Source of the DNA: Saprospiraceae bacterium
GTDB lineage: Bacteria > Bacteroidota > Bacteroidia > Chitinophagales > Saprospiraceae
Assembly: GCA_020631235.1 (NCBI GenBank)
Contig: JAHDHQ010000008.1
Coordinates: 109,979-173,978, forward strand
DNA length: 64,000 nt
Direction: 5' to 3'
Shown here piece by piece: positions 46,289 to 56,192 of this stretch. Below the pieces are notes generated by a model. That model was not told the DNA's origin. It was given only the letters and a program-made list of their open reading frames with translations, and did no database searches. A program made the position numbers and the translations under genes. Position 1 is the first letter of the stretch. Each line of letters opens with the position of its first letter.

Positions 46289-46639
46289 AAAAATATTCCT
46301 CTCCAATAAATTTTTGTGTTACTTAACATATGTAAAAAAACAATAAAGTGTAAAAGCCACTTTATTAGTTGTTTGAGCATTATTTTTATTTGTATTCTTC
46401 ACATCGCATAGTCATTTCTTTTTATATCTAAATTCTTTTGGTAGGCTACATATACAAAAATGGTATAATGTTTGCCTCCTACCTAATGTAATTCTGAATT
46501 CAGTCTGTATTCCGCAGATTAAATGCTTTTAAAACAACACTAAGTATTTAAAGAATACAGATTGAAACAAAAAGAAATTATGAACGATTGTAAAACAAAT
46601 TTTTTCAAAAAAGTAGTTAACAACTCAAAATTATTTAAC
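46289..46639. other. Intergenic region before the giant secreted protein
   Basis: About 350 bases, AT-rich. A six-base inverted repeat (GGTAGG at 46440-46445, CCTACC at 46478-46483) has a 32-base loop and is too weak to call. In-frame TTG at 46562 and ATG at 46580 could extend the next gene. No RNA gene is seen. Confidence 0.35.
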
Positions 46640-49600
46640 ATGGAAACAAAAATGTACAACCTGAGACGCTGCATAGGATACCTGAGCATCCTGTGTCTCA
46701 CCTTTTTCGCCTCAGGAACTTTGAGTGCACAGTGTGAATTGCCAGACTGTTCAGCATTTGAAGTTGAAGTTAACCTTGGAGACAACCTATTATTTGGGTC
46801 TACTCCTGCGTGTAACTTCTATCATTCATTAGCTTATAATCCAGCGATTTCGCTAGATATAACTTATGATAATTATGTTACAGATGGAACCAACTTTGAT
46901 CCTTATGACAATGGAGTCGCGGCACTGACTGAAGGTGCTCTTGGTGATTGTGCAACAAACAACATCACAATGTCATTAGTCTCTGGTACATCTATCGATG
47001 AAGCTTTTACACCCACTTTTGGGTATGCTTTGTTAGGTGTTGGAGCTTATGAATTCCAACTAGTACTTAGAGATGGAGCTGGTGTACCAGTACCTGGAGA
47101 AAGCTGTACTTATACAGTAACGGTAATAGAATCAGACTTAACAACGATTGCTTGTAATAATAGCATCAACGTTACTTTAGATTCTTCTTGTGAAGGAATT
47201 ATTACTCCGGACATGGTATTAGAAAGTGATTTTTGTTATGATGCCTACACACTTCAATTAGAAGATGCAGACGGTAATGTACTATCTCACGATGATGCTA
47301 TTGGAGGAGTAGCTGTGGATGCACCAGGTGTATACACTGCTATGGTAGAATCTCCATTCGGCTTAAGATGTTGGGGAGAAGTTGTAGTTGAAGATAAGTT
47401 ACCATTATTTTTATCATGTTCTGATGATATCATTAGAGTATATTGTTCTCAGAGTAATGATGCTGGAGAGCCTTTAGAGGTGTTTTCTCCTTCTGAAAGT
47501 GGGACTGGAGCTATAGCGGCTTACGACCCTGCAACTGATTTAGATGCAGATGGAAACCCAGCAGGAAACAGCTGTGCTATTGTACCTTTAACATACTCTG
47601 CTTTATTTGATAATAATACAGTGAGTGGTGTAGAAGTAACCTTAAATATTGATTTTCCTGAAGTTAATTTATTGAGCGGATATTTGGAATCTCCTGATCC
47701 AGACCCGGCAGATCCTGCGGTTGGTCCAGTGAGTGTACAATTGTTTGACTTTACAAGCTTAGATTGTTCGCAATCAAATATGGATGTTACTTTTTCTGAT
47801 AGCGGTACAAACAGTTATGCTACATTTACTACTGATTTAGCTTGTGGACAAGGTATTAGTACTGCATTTTGTGGATCATACAGACCTTTACAGTCATTGA
47901 GTGCCTTTACAGGTGACAATTACGGTACTGAAAGAACTTGGAATTTAATCATAAAGAATGCAGGTGAGTCTCAGTCTGGAACTGTAGATGCATCAGTTAT
48001 GGTACATTTTTACAACGCTACCATTCCATATCCGACAGATGATCCAGAATGGGTCAATAATGGCGACGGTACCTATACATTAAGCTATGGGCCAAATGCT
48101 AATTGTGGTCCATATACTGCAACATATGTGGATGAGATCGATCCTGATTTTGAATGTCAAGATTATGATAATTTACCAGAAGGTGCTCCAGATGGTGTTC
48201 CTGATGAGTTTACTTTAAATACATATACAAGAACTTGGACTGTAGTTACGCCAAATAATGCAGTTTCTACTTGTGTACAGAATTTCAGAACACAAAGATT
48301 TACAACGCCTAATGATATTATTTTCCCTAAGAGTTATGATGGACAACCAGGTAACTACCCAGAATTATCATGTAGAGCATTGTTTAAGCAAGGAGGTTCT
48401 CCAGGAGAGATCGATCCTACTTATATTAGCTTAGTTGATACAGTACCTTTACCTAGTTTAACAGGGTATCCGACGATTCAGTTTGGTGATCTTAGCAGAT
48501 GTGGTAATGTACAGTTTAATTACGATGATACTAAATTCAGATTAGAGTGTGACTTCTCTTTCAAAGTATTGAGAAAGTGGTCTTGGATCGATTGGTGTAC
48601 AGGTGAGTCAGGCGTTGTAGATCAGTTGATAAAAGTTATTGATGATGAAGGACCACAAATCACTTGTCAAATTGATAACAAAGAGTACAATACAGATCCT
48701 TATACTTGTACTGCGGATATAGATTTAGCTGTACCTAAGTTTTTAGGTGATCCATTAGATGGACCAGTCATTTTATTTGATTGTGGAATTGAGTCTTGGA
48801 CCTATTCAGTTGATTATGTTTTTGCATCACAATTTGTAGAATGTGATGAAGATTGTCCCTCTCCGGATGATGTTCAGGATAGTGATTTTGTATCTACTAA
48901 CATAGTTTCAAACGGAGTAGATGCTGATGGAAGACCTATGTACAGACTAGTAGATGTACCTAAAGGTTGTGCATGGATTAGATATACTGTAACTGACGAA
49001 TGTGGAAATTCTACTGAGTGTAGAACAGAGATTAGAGTGGTAGATTCAGTAAAACCTTCACCTGTTTGTATAGAACACACAATTGCTAGCTTTGACGAGA
49101 ATGGATGTGCTAATGTTTATGCATACTCATTTGATAATGAAAGTTGGGATAATTGTGGCGTACACGATTTTTTAGCCAGAAGAGCAAACAGTGGGGATCA
49201 CTTTACAAGAGAACTACAATTCTGTTGTGATGATATAAGCACAACTCAGCCATGTGAGGAAATAATGATTGAGTTAATGGTATTCGATTATGATTTAATG
49301 GGTGCTGATTGGGTAACTCAAAATGGAGATGGAACATTAAATGTAGATAATTGTGCTAATTACAATAACTGTATGGTGCTTCTTGAATTACAAGATAAAT
49401 TGCCTCCGGTATTTACAAATGGTCCTATAGATGTAGAAGTACCTTGTGATGACGATGGATTTACCTACAGTGATTTGTTAGACTATGCAGATCAATTAAC
49501 TGTGACTGATAACTTAACATGTACAGATTTAGAAGTGTATCCTGATGTAAATACTAACTGGTCATTTACTCATGACGGAGGATGTGATGGTGCTTCAAGA

Positions 49601-51913
49601 TCAGTAAGCTATGTAGTAGTGGATGCATGTGGAAACGAAGACAGATTTTCTCAGACATTTACTTTTGGAAATGCAGAAGAGATTACAGAGAATGACATTA
49701 GCTGGCCAAGTGCAGGACCTTTTAACATCAATGATTGTGGTGAAGGAGAAGGTCTGTTGCCTGAGAATATCAGAAACTTAATTGCTCCAGGTCAAGCATA
49801 TGGTTCAGTAGATTTCCCTACTGTAATTGGAGATTTTAGTTGTACATTAACTGCGGTTAGCTATGATGATCAATTCTTCTATGATGTTGATGATGATAAC
49901 GTATGTACGAAAGTTATTAGAACATGGACAGTAATTGACTGGTGTCAGTACAATTTAGATGCAACAACGGGTTATTACCAGCGTTCACAAGTATTTAAAT
50001 TACATGATATCAACAATCCTGAAATTAACAATGGTAATGTTGTATTGGATTGTGCATACTTAGCTGATACTGAAAATGCTATGGACGGATGTGATGTATT
50101 CCATAAACTTAGTCTTGAAGGTATGGACGATTGTACTCCGGAAGATCAGTTAGAGTGGAGATGGGAAGTATATGAGTGTCAAACAAATACAGATGGTACT
50201 CCAGATTTTGATAATGATGGAGAAAACGTATCACACATTAATTACTTCTGGAGCCCAGGGGTACACACTGTATACATTGAGTTAATCGATAAGTGTGGTA
50301 ATGTAACACCTAAAACGATTACAGTTACTGTAGAAGATTGTACAGATCCTATCCCGATTTGTTATGGTGAGTTAGTTATCTCATTGAATGATGATACTGA
50401 GTCTGCTGAGATCTGGGCTGAAGACTTCAATCAGAAGAGTGAAGACCCATGTTTAGGATGTGAAGGAGAAGATAATTTAGATTTCTATTTTGATCCTACA
50501 AAGACGGATGATGTATATTACTACGACTGTGGAGACTTCCCTAATGGTGAAGCGTCTATTACTGAGATTTTAGAGATGTGGGTATTTGATGCTACAGGTA
50601 ACAGTGCATACTGTACAGTAACATTAATCGTTCAGAATAACGGAGTATGTGAAGAAACTTCAGGAGCGTCAAGAATCCAAGGTGATGTTGTATCTGAGAT
50701 GAATGAAAAGGTAGAAAGCACAATGGTAACTATCTCTAGTAATCAGCCTGATTTCCCTGCAAATATGATGACTAACCAAACAGGTCAGTACTGGTTTGAT
50801 TCATTAGCTCAAGGATTAGGATATACAATCGAAGCTAACAAGGATTCACACATATTGAATGGTGTATCTACTTTAGATATCGTAAAAATCCAGCGTCATA
50901 TCTTAAGTATTGAGAACTTAGATTCTCCTTACAAATTGATTGCAGCGGATGCTAACGATAGTGGTACTGTGACTGCTTCAGATTTAGTTTCTATCAGACA
51001 AGCAATATTAGGGGTAATTACTGAATTCCCTAATGGGCAGAAAAACTGGAGATTGATCGAAGCTGGTCAAACGTTTGCTAACCCTAATTCACCATTCCCT
51101 TATAGTGAGGCGATCGATATTAGCAGCTTGAATACAAGCATGTATAATCAAGATTTTATGGCGATCAAGATTGGTGATGTAACGAACAATGCAGAAGTTA
51201 ACTTAGGAACTACCGATTCTGAAGTTAGAGGAGCTAACGATCTTGAACTAAATATTGAGAATGTAAGTTTCGAAGCGGGTGAAGAGTTAACGATACCTGT
51301 ACGAGTTTCAGAAGCGTCTGATCTTGTAGGTATGCAGTTTACACTAGAATACAACACTGACATGATAACTGTTCTTTCAATAGATGGTGCAGCAGCGAAT
51401 ATTAGTGAATCAAACCTTGGTTTTGAATATGTTAATGAAGGATATATTAGCCTAAGTTGGGATAATATAGAAGGAATCGACATGAGCAAAGACGAGGAGT
51501 TATTTACAATAAAAGCAGTTGCTAAATCTACATCAACTCTGACCAACATCTTACACATCAACTCAAGAGTTATAAGTGCAGAAAGTTATGATAAGAATCT
51601 TGAAGTTGGTGGTATCAATTTAGGATACACTAATGATGGTGAGTTTGTTGAAGCTTTTGAATTAAAGCAGAACGTACCTAACCCGTTCGAGAACACTACT
51701 GAAATATCTTTTGTATTGCCAAATAGTGCGGCAGCTACACTTTCTATTTTCGATATGAATGGAAAGTTAGTTTACCAAACTAGCCAGGAATTCAACAAAG
51801 GATTAAACACAATGACTATTGATGGTTCTACACTTGGAGCAAGTGGAATTTTGTACTACCAGTTAGATACAGACAATTTCACAAGTACTAAGAAGATGAT
51901 CCATATCCAATAA
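46640..51913 (+). CDS. Giant Cys-rich secreted protein with dockerin, cohesin and T9SS domains
   Basis: About 1757 residues. The ATG at 46640 gives a signal peptide of normal length (start METKMYNLRR, cleaved after LSAQ); an upstream ATG at 46580 would add 20 residues. The mature protein has a P-domain-like jelly roll (around 47560-48020), several HYR/Ig-like modules with regular Cys and conserved W-x-x-x-D-x-C segments, a dockerin-like pair (50853-51018; DANDSGTVTASDLVSIRQ is the clear calcium loop), a cohesin-like domain (about 51238-51630; LTIPVRVSEASDLVGMQFT) and a T9SS type A sorter (PNPFENTTEISFVLP). It is probably an adhesive surface or matrix protein. Arg codons look almost all AGA, as in a strongly expressed gene. 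A terminator follows. Confidence 0.85.
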   Translation: METKMYNLRRCIGYLSILCLTFFASGTLSAQCELPDCSAFEVEVNLGDNLLFGSTPACNFYHSLAYNPAISLDITYDNYVTDGTNFDPYDNGVAALTEGALGDCATNNITMSLVSGTSIDEAFTPTFGYALLGVGAYEFQLVLRDGAGVPVPGESCTYTVTVIESDLTTIACNNSINVTLDSSCEGIITPDMVLESDFCYDAYTLQLEDADGNVLSHDDAIGGVAVDAPGVYTAMVESPFGLRCWGEVVVEDKLPLFLSCSDDIIRVYCSQSNDAGEPLEVFSPSESGTGAIAAYDPATDLDADGNPAGNSCAIVPLTYSALFDNNTVSGVEVTLNIDFPEVNLLSGYLESPDPDPADPAVGPVSVQLFDFTSLDCSQSNMDVTFSDSGTNSYATFTTDLACGQGISTAFCGSYRPLQSLSAFTGDNYGTERTWNLIIKNAGESQSGTVDASVMVHFYNATIPYPTDDPEWVNNGDGTYTLSYGPNANCGPYTATYVDEIDPDFECQDYDNLPEGAPDGVPDEFTLNTYTRTWTVVTPNNAVSTCVQNFRTQRFTTPNDIIFPKSYDGQPGNYPELSCRALFKQGGSPGEIDPTYISLVDTVPLPSLTGYPTIQFGDLSRCGNVQFNYDDTKFRLECDFSFKVLRKWSWIDWCTGESGVVDQLIKVIDDEGPQITCQIDNKEYNTDPYTCTADIDLAVPKFLGDPLDGPVILFDCGIESWTYSVDYVFASQFVECDEDCPSPDDVQDSDFVSTNIVSNGVDADGRPMYRLVDVPKGCAWIRYTVTDECGNSTECRTEIRVVDSVKPSPVCIEHTIASFDENGCANVYAYSFDNESWDNCGVHDFLARRANSGDHFTRELQFCCDDISTTQPCEEIMIELMVFDYDLMGADWVTQNGDGTLNVDNCANYNNCMVLLELQDKLPPVFTNGPIDVEVPCDDDGFTYSDLLDYADQLTVTDNLTCTDLEVYPDVNTNWSFTHDGGCDGASRSVSYVVVDACGNEDRFSQTFTFGNAEEITENDISWPSAGPFNINDCGEGEGLLPENIRNLIAPGQAYGSVDFPTVIGDFSCTLTAVSYDDQFFYDVDDDNVCTKVIRTWTVIDWCQYNLDATTGYYQRSQVFKLHDINNPEINNGNVVLDCAYLADTENAMDGCDVFHKLSLEGMDDCTPEDQLEWRWEVYECQTNTDGTPDFDNDGENVSHINYFWSPGVHTVYIELIDKCGNVTPKTITVTVEDCTDPIPICYGELVISLNDDTESAEIWAEDFNQKSEDPCLGCEGEDNLDFYFDPTKTDDVYYYDCGDFPNGEASITEILEMWVFDATGNSAYCTVTLIVQNNGVCEETSGASRIQGDVVSEMNEKVESTMVTISSNQPDFPANMMTNQTGQYWFDSLAQGLGYTIEANKDSHILNGVSTLDIVKIQRHILSIENLDSPYKLIAADANDSGTVTASDLVSIRQAILGVITEFPNGQKNWRLIEAGQTFANPNSPFPYSEAIDISSLNTSMYNQDFMAIKIGDVTNNAEVNLGTTDSEVRGANDLELNIENVSFEAGEELTIPVRVSEASDLVGMQFTLEYNTDMITVLSIDGAAANISESNLGFEYVNEGYISLSWDNIEGIDMSKDEELFTIKAVAKSTSTLTNILHINSRVISAESYDKNLEVGGINLGYTNDGEFVEAFELKQNVPNPFENTTEISFVLPNSAAATLSIFDMNGKLVYQTSQEFNKGLNTMTIDGSTLGASGILYYQLDTDNFTSTKKMIHIQ

Positions 51914-51936
51914 GCGTAAAAGTTAGTACTTTTTTG

Positions 51937-51971
51937 AAAAGGCTGTCACTCTTCGGAGTGATGGCCTTTTT
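51937..51971 (+). terminator. Intrinsic terminator with TTCG tetraloop
   Basis: Arms 51937-51951 and 51956-51970 (AAAAGGC, TCACTC against GAGTGA, GCCTTTT, with a short TG/TG mismatch) close on a TTCG loop, followed by T residues. The A-run on the left arm lets it work for the convergent M23 gene too. Confidence 0.88.
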
Positions 51972-51993
51972 CTATAGAGCAAAATATAAACTT

Positions 51994-52977
51994 CTAGTCG
52001 AAGCTTTGATTTTCGATGGATGTCTGCTCTACTAATTCTTGATATTCGGAAACACTTAGACCATCCAAGCAATAATCAATTGGATTAACTGCTTTACCTT
52101 TTATTCGTACCTCATAGTGTAAATGAGGTGCCGTGGATGTTCCTGTACTACCTACCTCGCCAATTTTCTGTCCTTTGATAATTTTTTGACCAACTTTTAC
52201 ATGAATCTCACTCAAATGAGCGTATAATGTTTCGTATCCAAAACCATGATCTATCACAATATGCTTCCCATAGCCAATCCGTTTATTTTGGATCTTTTTA
52301 ATGACTCCATTTCCTGTTGCTTGAATAGGTGTTCCCACTGGACAAGTAAAATCAATTCCCTTATGGAATTTCTTTACCTTATGTACTGGGTGAATTCTGA
52401 AGCCAAATCCCGACATGTATCGTACAGATCTTTTTAATTTATCTTCTTGTATAGGTTTTATGGAAGGAATAGAAGCTAGTTTTTCTTCTCTAACAAGTGC
52501 TAGGTTAAAAATAGTATCTAAGGATTTTTTCTGAATAGACAGTTTTCTTTTTAATAAATCTACTTTGTCAAGTGATGCTTCAATTAACTCAGAAGAGGAA
52601 TCATACTTTGTTATATACTTAAATCGATCATGTCCTCCGATACCACCTTCCCACACATTAGAGTCTATGGGATTTAAACCAAAAATTATTCGATGAATAT
52701 TAGCATCTTTTTCTTGAATATTGTCTAGATCTCTTGCGATTTCTTCAAATTCTGAAGTTAAAGCATTGTAATGCCTGTCCATTTGGCTAAGTTCGTTTTT
52801 AAGCGATCGTTCATTAGGAGAAGATATAACACCAGTATATATGGCATAACTGGTTCCAAACACCAAAATGAAAATAGAAGCTATAGAAAAGAATCGTAGG
52901 AATTTTATTTTAGGACTTACAATCACTGCTTCATATTGCAGCGTCTTCTCATTGTAAACGTATGTCTTTTTACTCAT
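51994..52977 (-). CDS. M23-family (LytM-type) peptidase, membrane-anchored
   Basis: A 327-residue protein with a short cytoplasmic start, one membrane helix near residues 28-50, a coiled coil (about 55-110) and a C-terminal M23 domain. The zinc motifs are complete: HKGIDF (His and Asp), and HLHYEVRIKG for the last His pair. Such proteins cut peptidoglycan cross-links or, if degenerate, activate amidases; here the residues favour activity. It is convergent with the giant secreted protein gene. Confidence 0.92.
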   Translation of the reverse strand: MSKKTYVYNEKTLQYEAVIVSPKIKFLRFFSIASIFILVFGTSYAIYTGVISSPNERSLKNELSQMDRHYNALTSEFEEIARDLDNIQEKDANIHRIIFGLNPIDSNVWEGGIGGHDRFKYITKYDSSSELIEASLDKVDLLKRKLSIQKKSLDTIFNLALVREEKLASIPSIKPIQEDKLKRSVRYMSGFGFRIHPVHKVKKFHKGIDFTCPVGTPIQATGNGVIKKIQNKRIGYGKHIVIDHGFGYETLYAHLSEIHVKVGQKIIKGQKIGEVGSTGTSTAPHLHYEVRIKGKAVNPIDYCLDGLSVSEYQELVEQTSIENQSFD

Positions 52978-53265
52978 TCTCCGTCGTATTTATAAACATT
53001 ACCTTTATTACCTTTGCAGTGTAATTAGTACGGATTTGTTCTAGTGGGTTGGTTTCTGCGTTCGCTAAATTAACATTTGACTAGGGCTTATCCAAAAAAG
53101 TATTAACATATTATTTTTTTTATCATAAACTTTAAATGAATATATAATATGTTGACTCATAGCATGTTTCTATGTCCAATAACATTGGTAGTGCACAATA
53201 TTATGACTCAACAATTTAAATATTAGGCTAAAATTTATATATAATATTCTAACAAGATAATTGCT

Positions 53266-55884
53266 ATGAGATCGAGTGAGATAAGACAGAAATTTTTCGA
53301 TTTTTTTGAAGAAAAAGGACATAAAATAGTGCCTTCTGCACCTATTGTGGTCAAGAATGATCCCACATTGATGTTTACCAATGCTGGGATGAATCAATTT
53401 AAAGATTTCTTTTTAGGTAATGCAGAGCCCAGTAGTGTACGTATTGCTGATACTCAAAAATGCTTGCGAGTTTCTGGAAAGCACAACGATCTAGAAGAGG
53501 TTGGGAGAGACTCTTACCATCATACTATGTTTGAGATGCTAGGCAATTGGTCTTTTGGGGATTATTTTAAGGAGGAGGCCATAGCTTGGGCTTGGGAGTT
53601 ACTCACTAAAGTATATGGTTTAGATCCCGAACGTTTATACATTACCGTTTTTGAAGGTGATCCTAAGGAAAAATTGGAAGCTGATGAAGAATCCGTAGAT
53701 ATATGGAAAGCTTTTGTTCCTAAAGACCGCATTCTTTATTTTGATAGAAAAGATAACTTTTGGGAAATGGGAGACACAGGACCGTGTGGCCCATGTAGCG
53801 AAATCCACATAGATTTACGAAGTGATGCCGAAAGAGCAGAAAAATCAGCTCAAGAATTAGTAAATATGGATCACCCACAGGTGGTTGAAATTTGGAATCT
53901 AGTATTTATCCAATTTAATCGTAAAGCAAACGGATCTTTAGAAAATTTACCTTCTAAGCATGTGGACACTGGGATGGGCTTCGAAAGACTAGTAATGGCT
54001 ATGCAAGGCAAAACATCAAATTATGATACGGATGTTTTTAGCTCATTCATCGAAAAGATTGAGAGTACTACAGGTATAAAATATACGTCAAAGTATGATG
54101 AATCCTCGATGACAGATATTGCCATGCGTGTGATCGTAGATCATGTGCGAGCAGTATCATTCACCATAGCAGATGGTGAGCTGCCAAGTAACACAGGCGC
54201 TGGTTATGTCATTCGTAGAATTCTTAGAAGGGCAGTAAGGTACTATTACTCTTTCCTAAATATTAAAGAACCATTTATACACACGTTGGTGCCAATATTA
54301 GCCGAACGGTTTACACAAGTTTTTCCAGAATTGGACAAACAAAAAGACTTTGTAAAAAAGGTAATTTTAGAAGAAGAAAAATCATTTTTAAATACCCTGA
54401 GTGTTGGCTTAAAGAGAATCGACCAACTCGAAGTTCGTGAAGATTTATTAGATGGAAATGTGGCTTTCGAACTGTATGACACTTATGGGTTTCCTATTGA
54501 TTTAACCATGTTAATTGCCGAAGAAAAAGGTTGGAAAGTAGATATTCCTGGGTTTCAAGCTGCCTTAAACGCACAAAAAAGCAGAGGACGCGCCGATGCA
54601 CAGCGTGAAACGGGAGATTGGACTGAGTTGCTTGATTTAAAAGAAGTAATATTTACAGGATATGACACACTCAATGAAGATTCTGTAAGTGTTATTAAGT
54701 ACCGAACTATCAAAGAAAAAGGCAAAGAAATTTATCAACTTGTTTTGAATAAAACTCCCTTTTATGCAGAAGGTGGTGGGCAAGTTGGAGATAGCGGATG
54801 GCTTAAGTTTGGTGAGGAGACCATAAAGGTGATAAACACTAAAAAAGAGAATGATTTAATCATTCATTTTGTCAATAAAATTCCAGGTGATTTGTCTATA
54901 TCTGCTGAAGCTAAAGTGGACGCTAAAAAACGTAAATTAACAGAGAATAATCACAGCGCAACCCATCTTATGCACGCAGCTCTGCGAGCAGTTTTAGGGG
55001 AGCATGTCCAACAAAAAGGGTCGCTTGTGAAGGATTCTATTTTAAGATTTGATTTTTCTCATTTCCAAAAGTTGAGCACAGAAGAATTACATAAAGTGGA
55101 AACGATTGTAAACAAACGAATCAGAGAGAATATAGTATTAAAAGAAGATCGGAATATACCCATTGAGGAAGCCAAAAAAGCTGGCGCAATGATGCTTTTT
55201 GGTGAAAAATATGGCGAAAGTGTTCGTATGATAAGCTTTAATAAAGATTTTTCAGTTGAGCTTTGTGGTGGCTGCCATGTCCCTGCAACTGGATATATAG
55301 GACTGTTTAAAATCAAATCGGAAGGAGCCATAGCTGCAGGCGTGAGACGTATTGAAGCCATAACTTCAGAAGCCGCCGAAGCTTTTGTAAACGAAGAAAT
55401 AGCGACTTTAAATGCCGTGCGCGCGCAGTTTAAAAACCAAAAAGACATTGCAAGTCAAATAGCTGCATTACATGAGCAAAACAAACAACTCCAAAAAGAA
55501 TTAGACAAGTTTCAAGTCGAAAAAGCCATGCAATTAAAGGCAGAACTTATCGCTAAATGTACAGAACACAATGGAGTAAAATTATTGACAGAAAAGATAA
55601 ATCTACCTGATGCAAAATTGGTAAAAACGCTATTGTTTAATCTGGAAAAAGAGGTCGGAGATATTTTGATTGTTGCTGGATTTGAAGCGAAGAACAAAGC
55701 AAATCTCATGGTAATGGCCAGTAAATCATTGACAGACAAAGAGATTCATGCTGGAAATATTATCAAAGCAATCGCTAAGCACATCAACGGTGGTGGTGGC
55801 GGACAGGCAACATTTGCCAGTGCAGGAGGTACTAAAATAGAAGGTATAGAAGAAGCTTTAAAAGCAGTAAAAGACTTAGTCTAA
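53266..55884 (+). CDS. alaS: Alanyl-tRNA synthetase
   Basis: An 872-residue class II synthetase. N-terminal catalytic core with LMFTNAGMNQFKDFFLG, WNLVFIQFNR and TGMGFERLV, the editing domain with NHSATHLMHAALR and the Cys-His zinc site CGGCH, a coiled coil, and the C-terminal DHHA1 domain with GGGGGQATFASAGG. It charges tRNA-Ala and clears Ser and Gly mischarging. Length and domain order are normal. About 290 AT-rich bases precede it, in which I see no clear leader RNA. Confidence 0.98.
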   Translation: MRSSEIRQKFFDFFEEKGHKIVPSAPIVVKNDPTLMFTNAGMNQFKDFFLGNAEPSSVRIADTQKCLRVSGKHNDLEEVGRDSYHHTMFEMLGNWSFGDYFKEEAIAWAWELLTKVYGLDPERLYITVFEGDPKEKLEADEESVDIWKAFVPKDRILYFDRKDNFWEMGDTGPCGPCSEIHIDLRSDAERAEKSAQELVNMDHPQVVEIWNLVFIQFNRKANGSLENLPSKHVDTGMGFERLVMAMQGKTSNYDTDVFSSFIEKIESTTGIKYTSKYDESSMTDIAMRVIVDHVRAVSFTIADGELPSNTGAGYVIRRILRRAVRYYYSFLNIKEPFIHTLVPILAERFTQVFPELDKQKDFVKKVILEEEKSFLNTLSVGLKRIDQLEVREDLLDGNVAFELYDTYGFPIDLTMLIAEEKGWKVDIPGFQAALNAQKSRGRADAQRETGDWTELLDLKEVIFTGYDTLNEDSVSVIKYRTIKEKGKEIYQLVLNKTPFYAEGGGQVGDSGWLKFGEETIKVINTKKENDLIIHFVNKIPGDLSISAEAKVDAKKRKLTENNHSATHLMHAALRAVLGEHVQQKGSLVKDSILRFDFSHFQKLSTEELHKVETIVNKRIRENIVLKEDRNIPIEEAKKAGAMMLFGEKYGESVRMISFNKDFSVELCGGCHVPATGYIGLFKIKSEGAIAAGVRRIEAITSEAAEAFVNEEIATLNAVRAQFKNQKDIASQIAALHEQNKQLQKELDKFQVEKAMQLKAELIAKCTEHNGVKLLTEKINLPDAKLVKTLLFNLEKEVGDILIVAGFEAKNKANLMVMASKSLTDKEIHAGNIIKAIAKHINGGGGGQATFASAGGTKIEGIEEALKAVKDLV

Positions 55885-55895
55885 ACCGAAAAAGC

Positions 55896-56192
55896 CTATA
55901 CAGCTTCTTTTAACCAATAAGAACGGCCGTCTGAAGTGCGGTCCATTCGTTGTGTACCATAAAGTAGCCTTCTTAATGTGGCAGGATCGCCAAAACTGTG
56001 AAATTTGTTGAGTATCTCATTCACTTCGATTTCCGAGTAGTGTACACCAGGTGAGAATTTGGAGGCCAATATTTGTAACATCTGGTCTAAGGCTTTCTTC
56101 TTGCGTTTACCAGGCAATCGCGTAAAACGATTTTGCTCATCTAAATATCCGCGAATGAGATGATTGTTTGTCACTGATTGTTTATTCTCCAT
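55896..56192 (-). CDS. DUF2087 domain protein
   Basis: A 98-residue protein that is nearly all DUF2087: RFTRLPGKRKKKALDQML, SEIEVNEILNKFH, DPATLRRLLYGTQRMDR and a late SYWL. In other bacteria this domain is often attached to a helix-turn-helix and is thought to be regulatory. Here it stands alone. Its start overlaps the end of uvrC by 11 bases, so it is likely translated from the uvrC message. Confidence 0.85.
   Translation of the reverse strand: MENKQSVTNNHLIRGYLDEQNRFTRLPGKRKKKALDQMLQILASKFSPGVHYSEIEVNEILNKFHSFGDPATLRRLLYGTQRMDRTSDGRSYWLKEAV

Noticed and set aside
46440..46483. Inverted repeat GGTAGG/CCTACC
   Set aside because: Six bases with a 32-base loop in AT-rich DNA is within chance.
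55870..55912. Possible terminator between alaS and the DUF2087 gene
   Set aside because: The pairing AAAGC/GCTT is short and bulged; not convincing.
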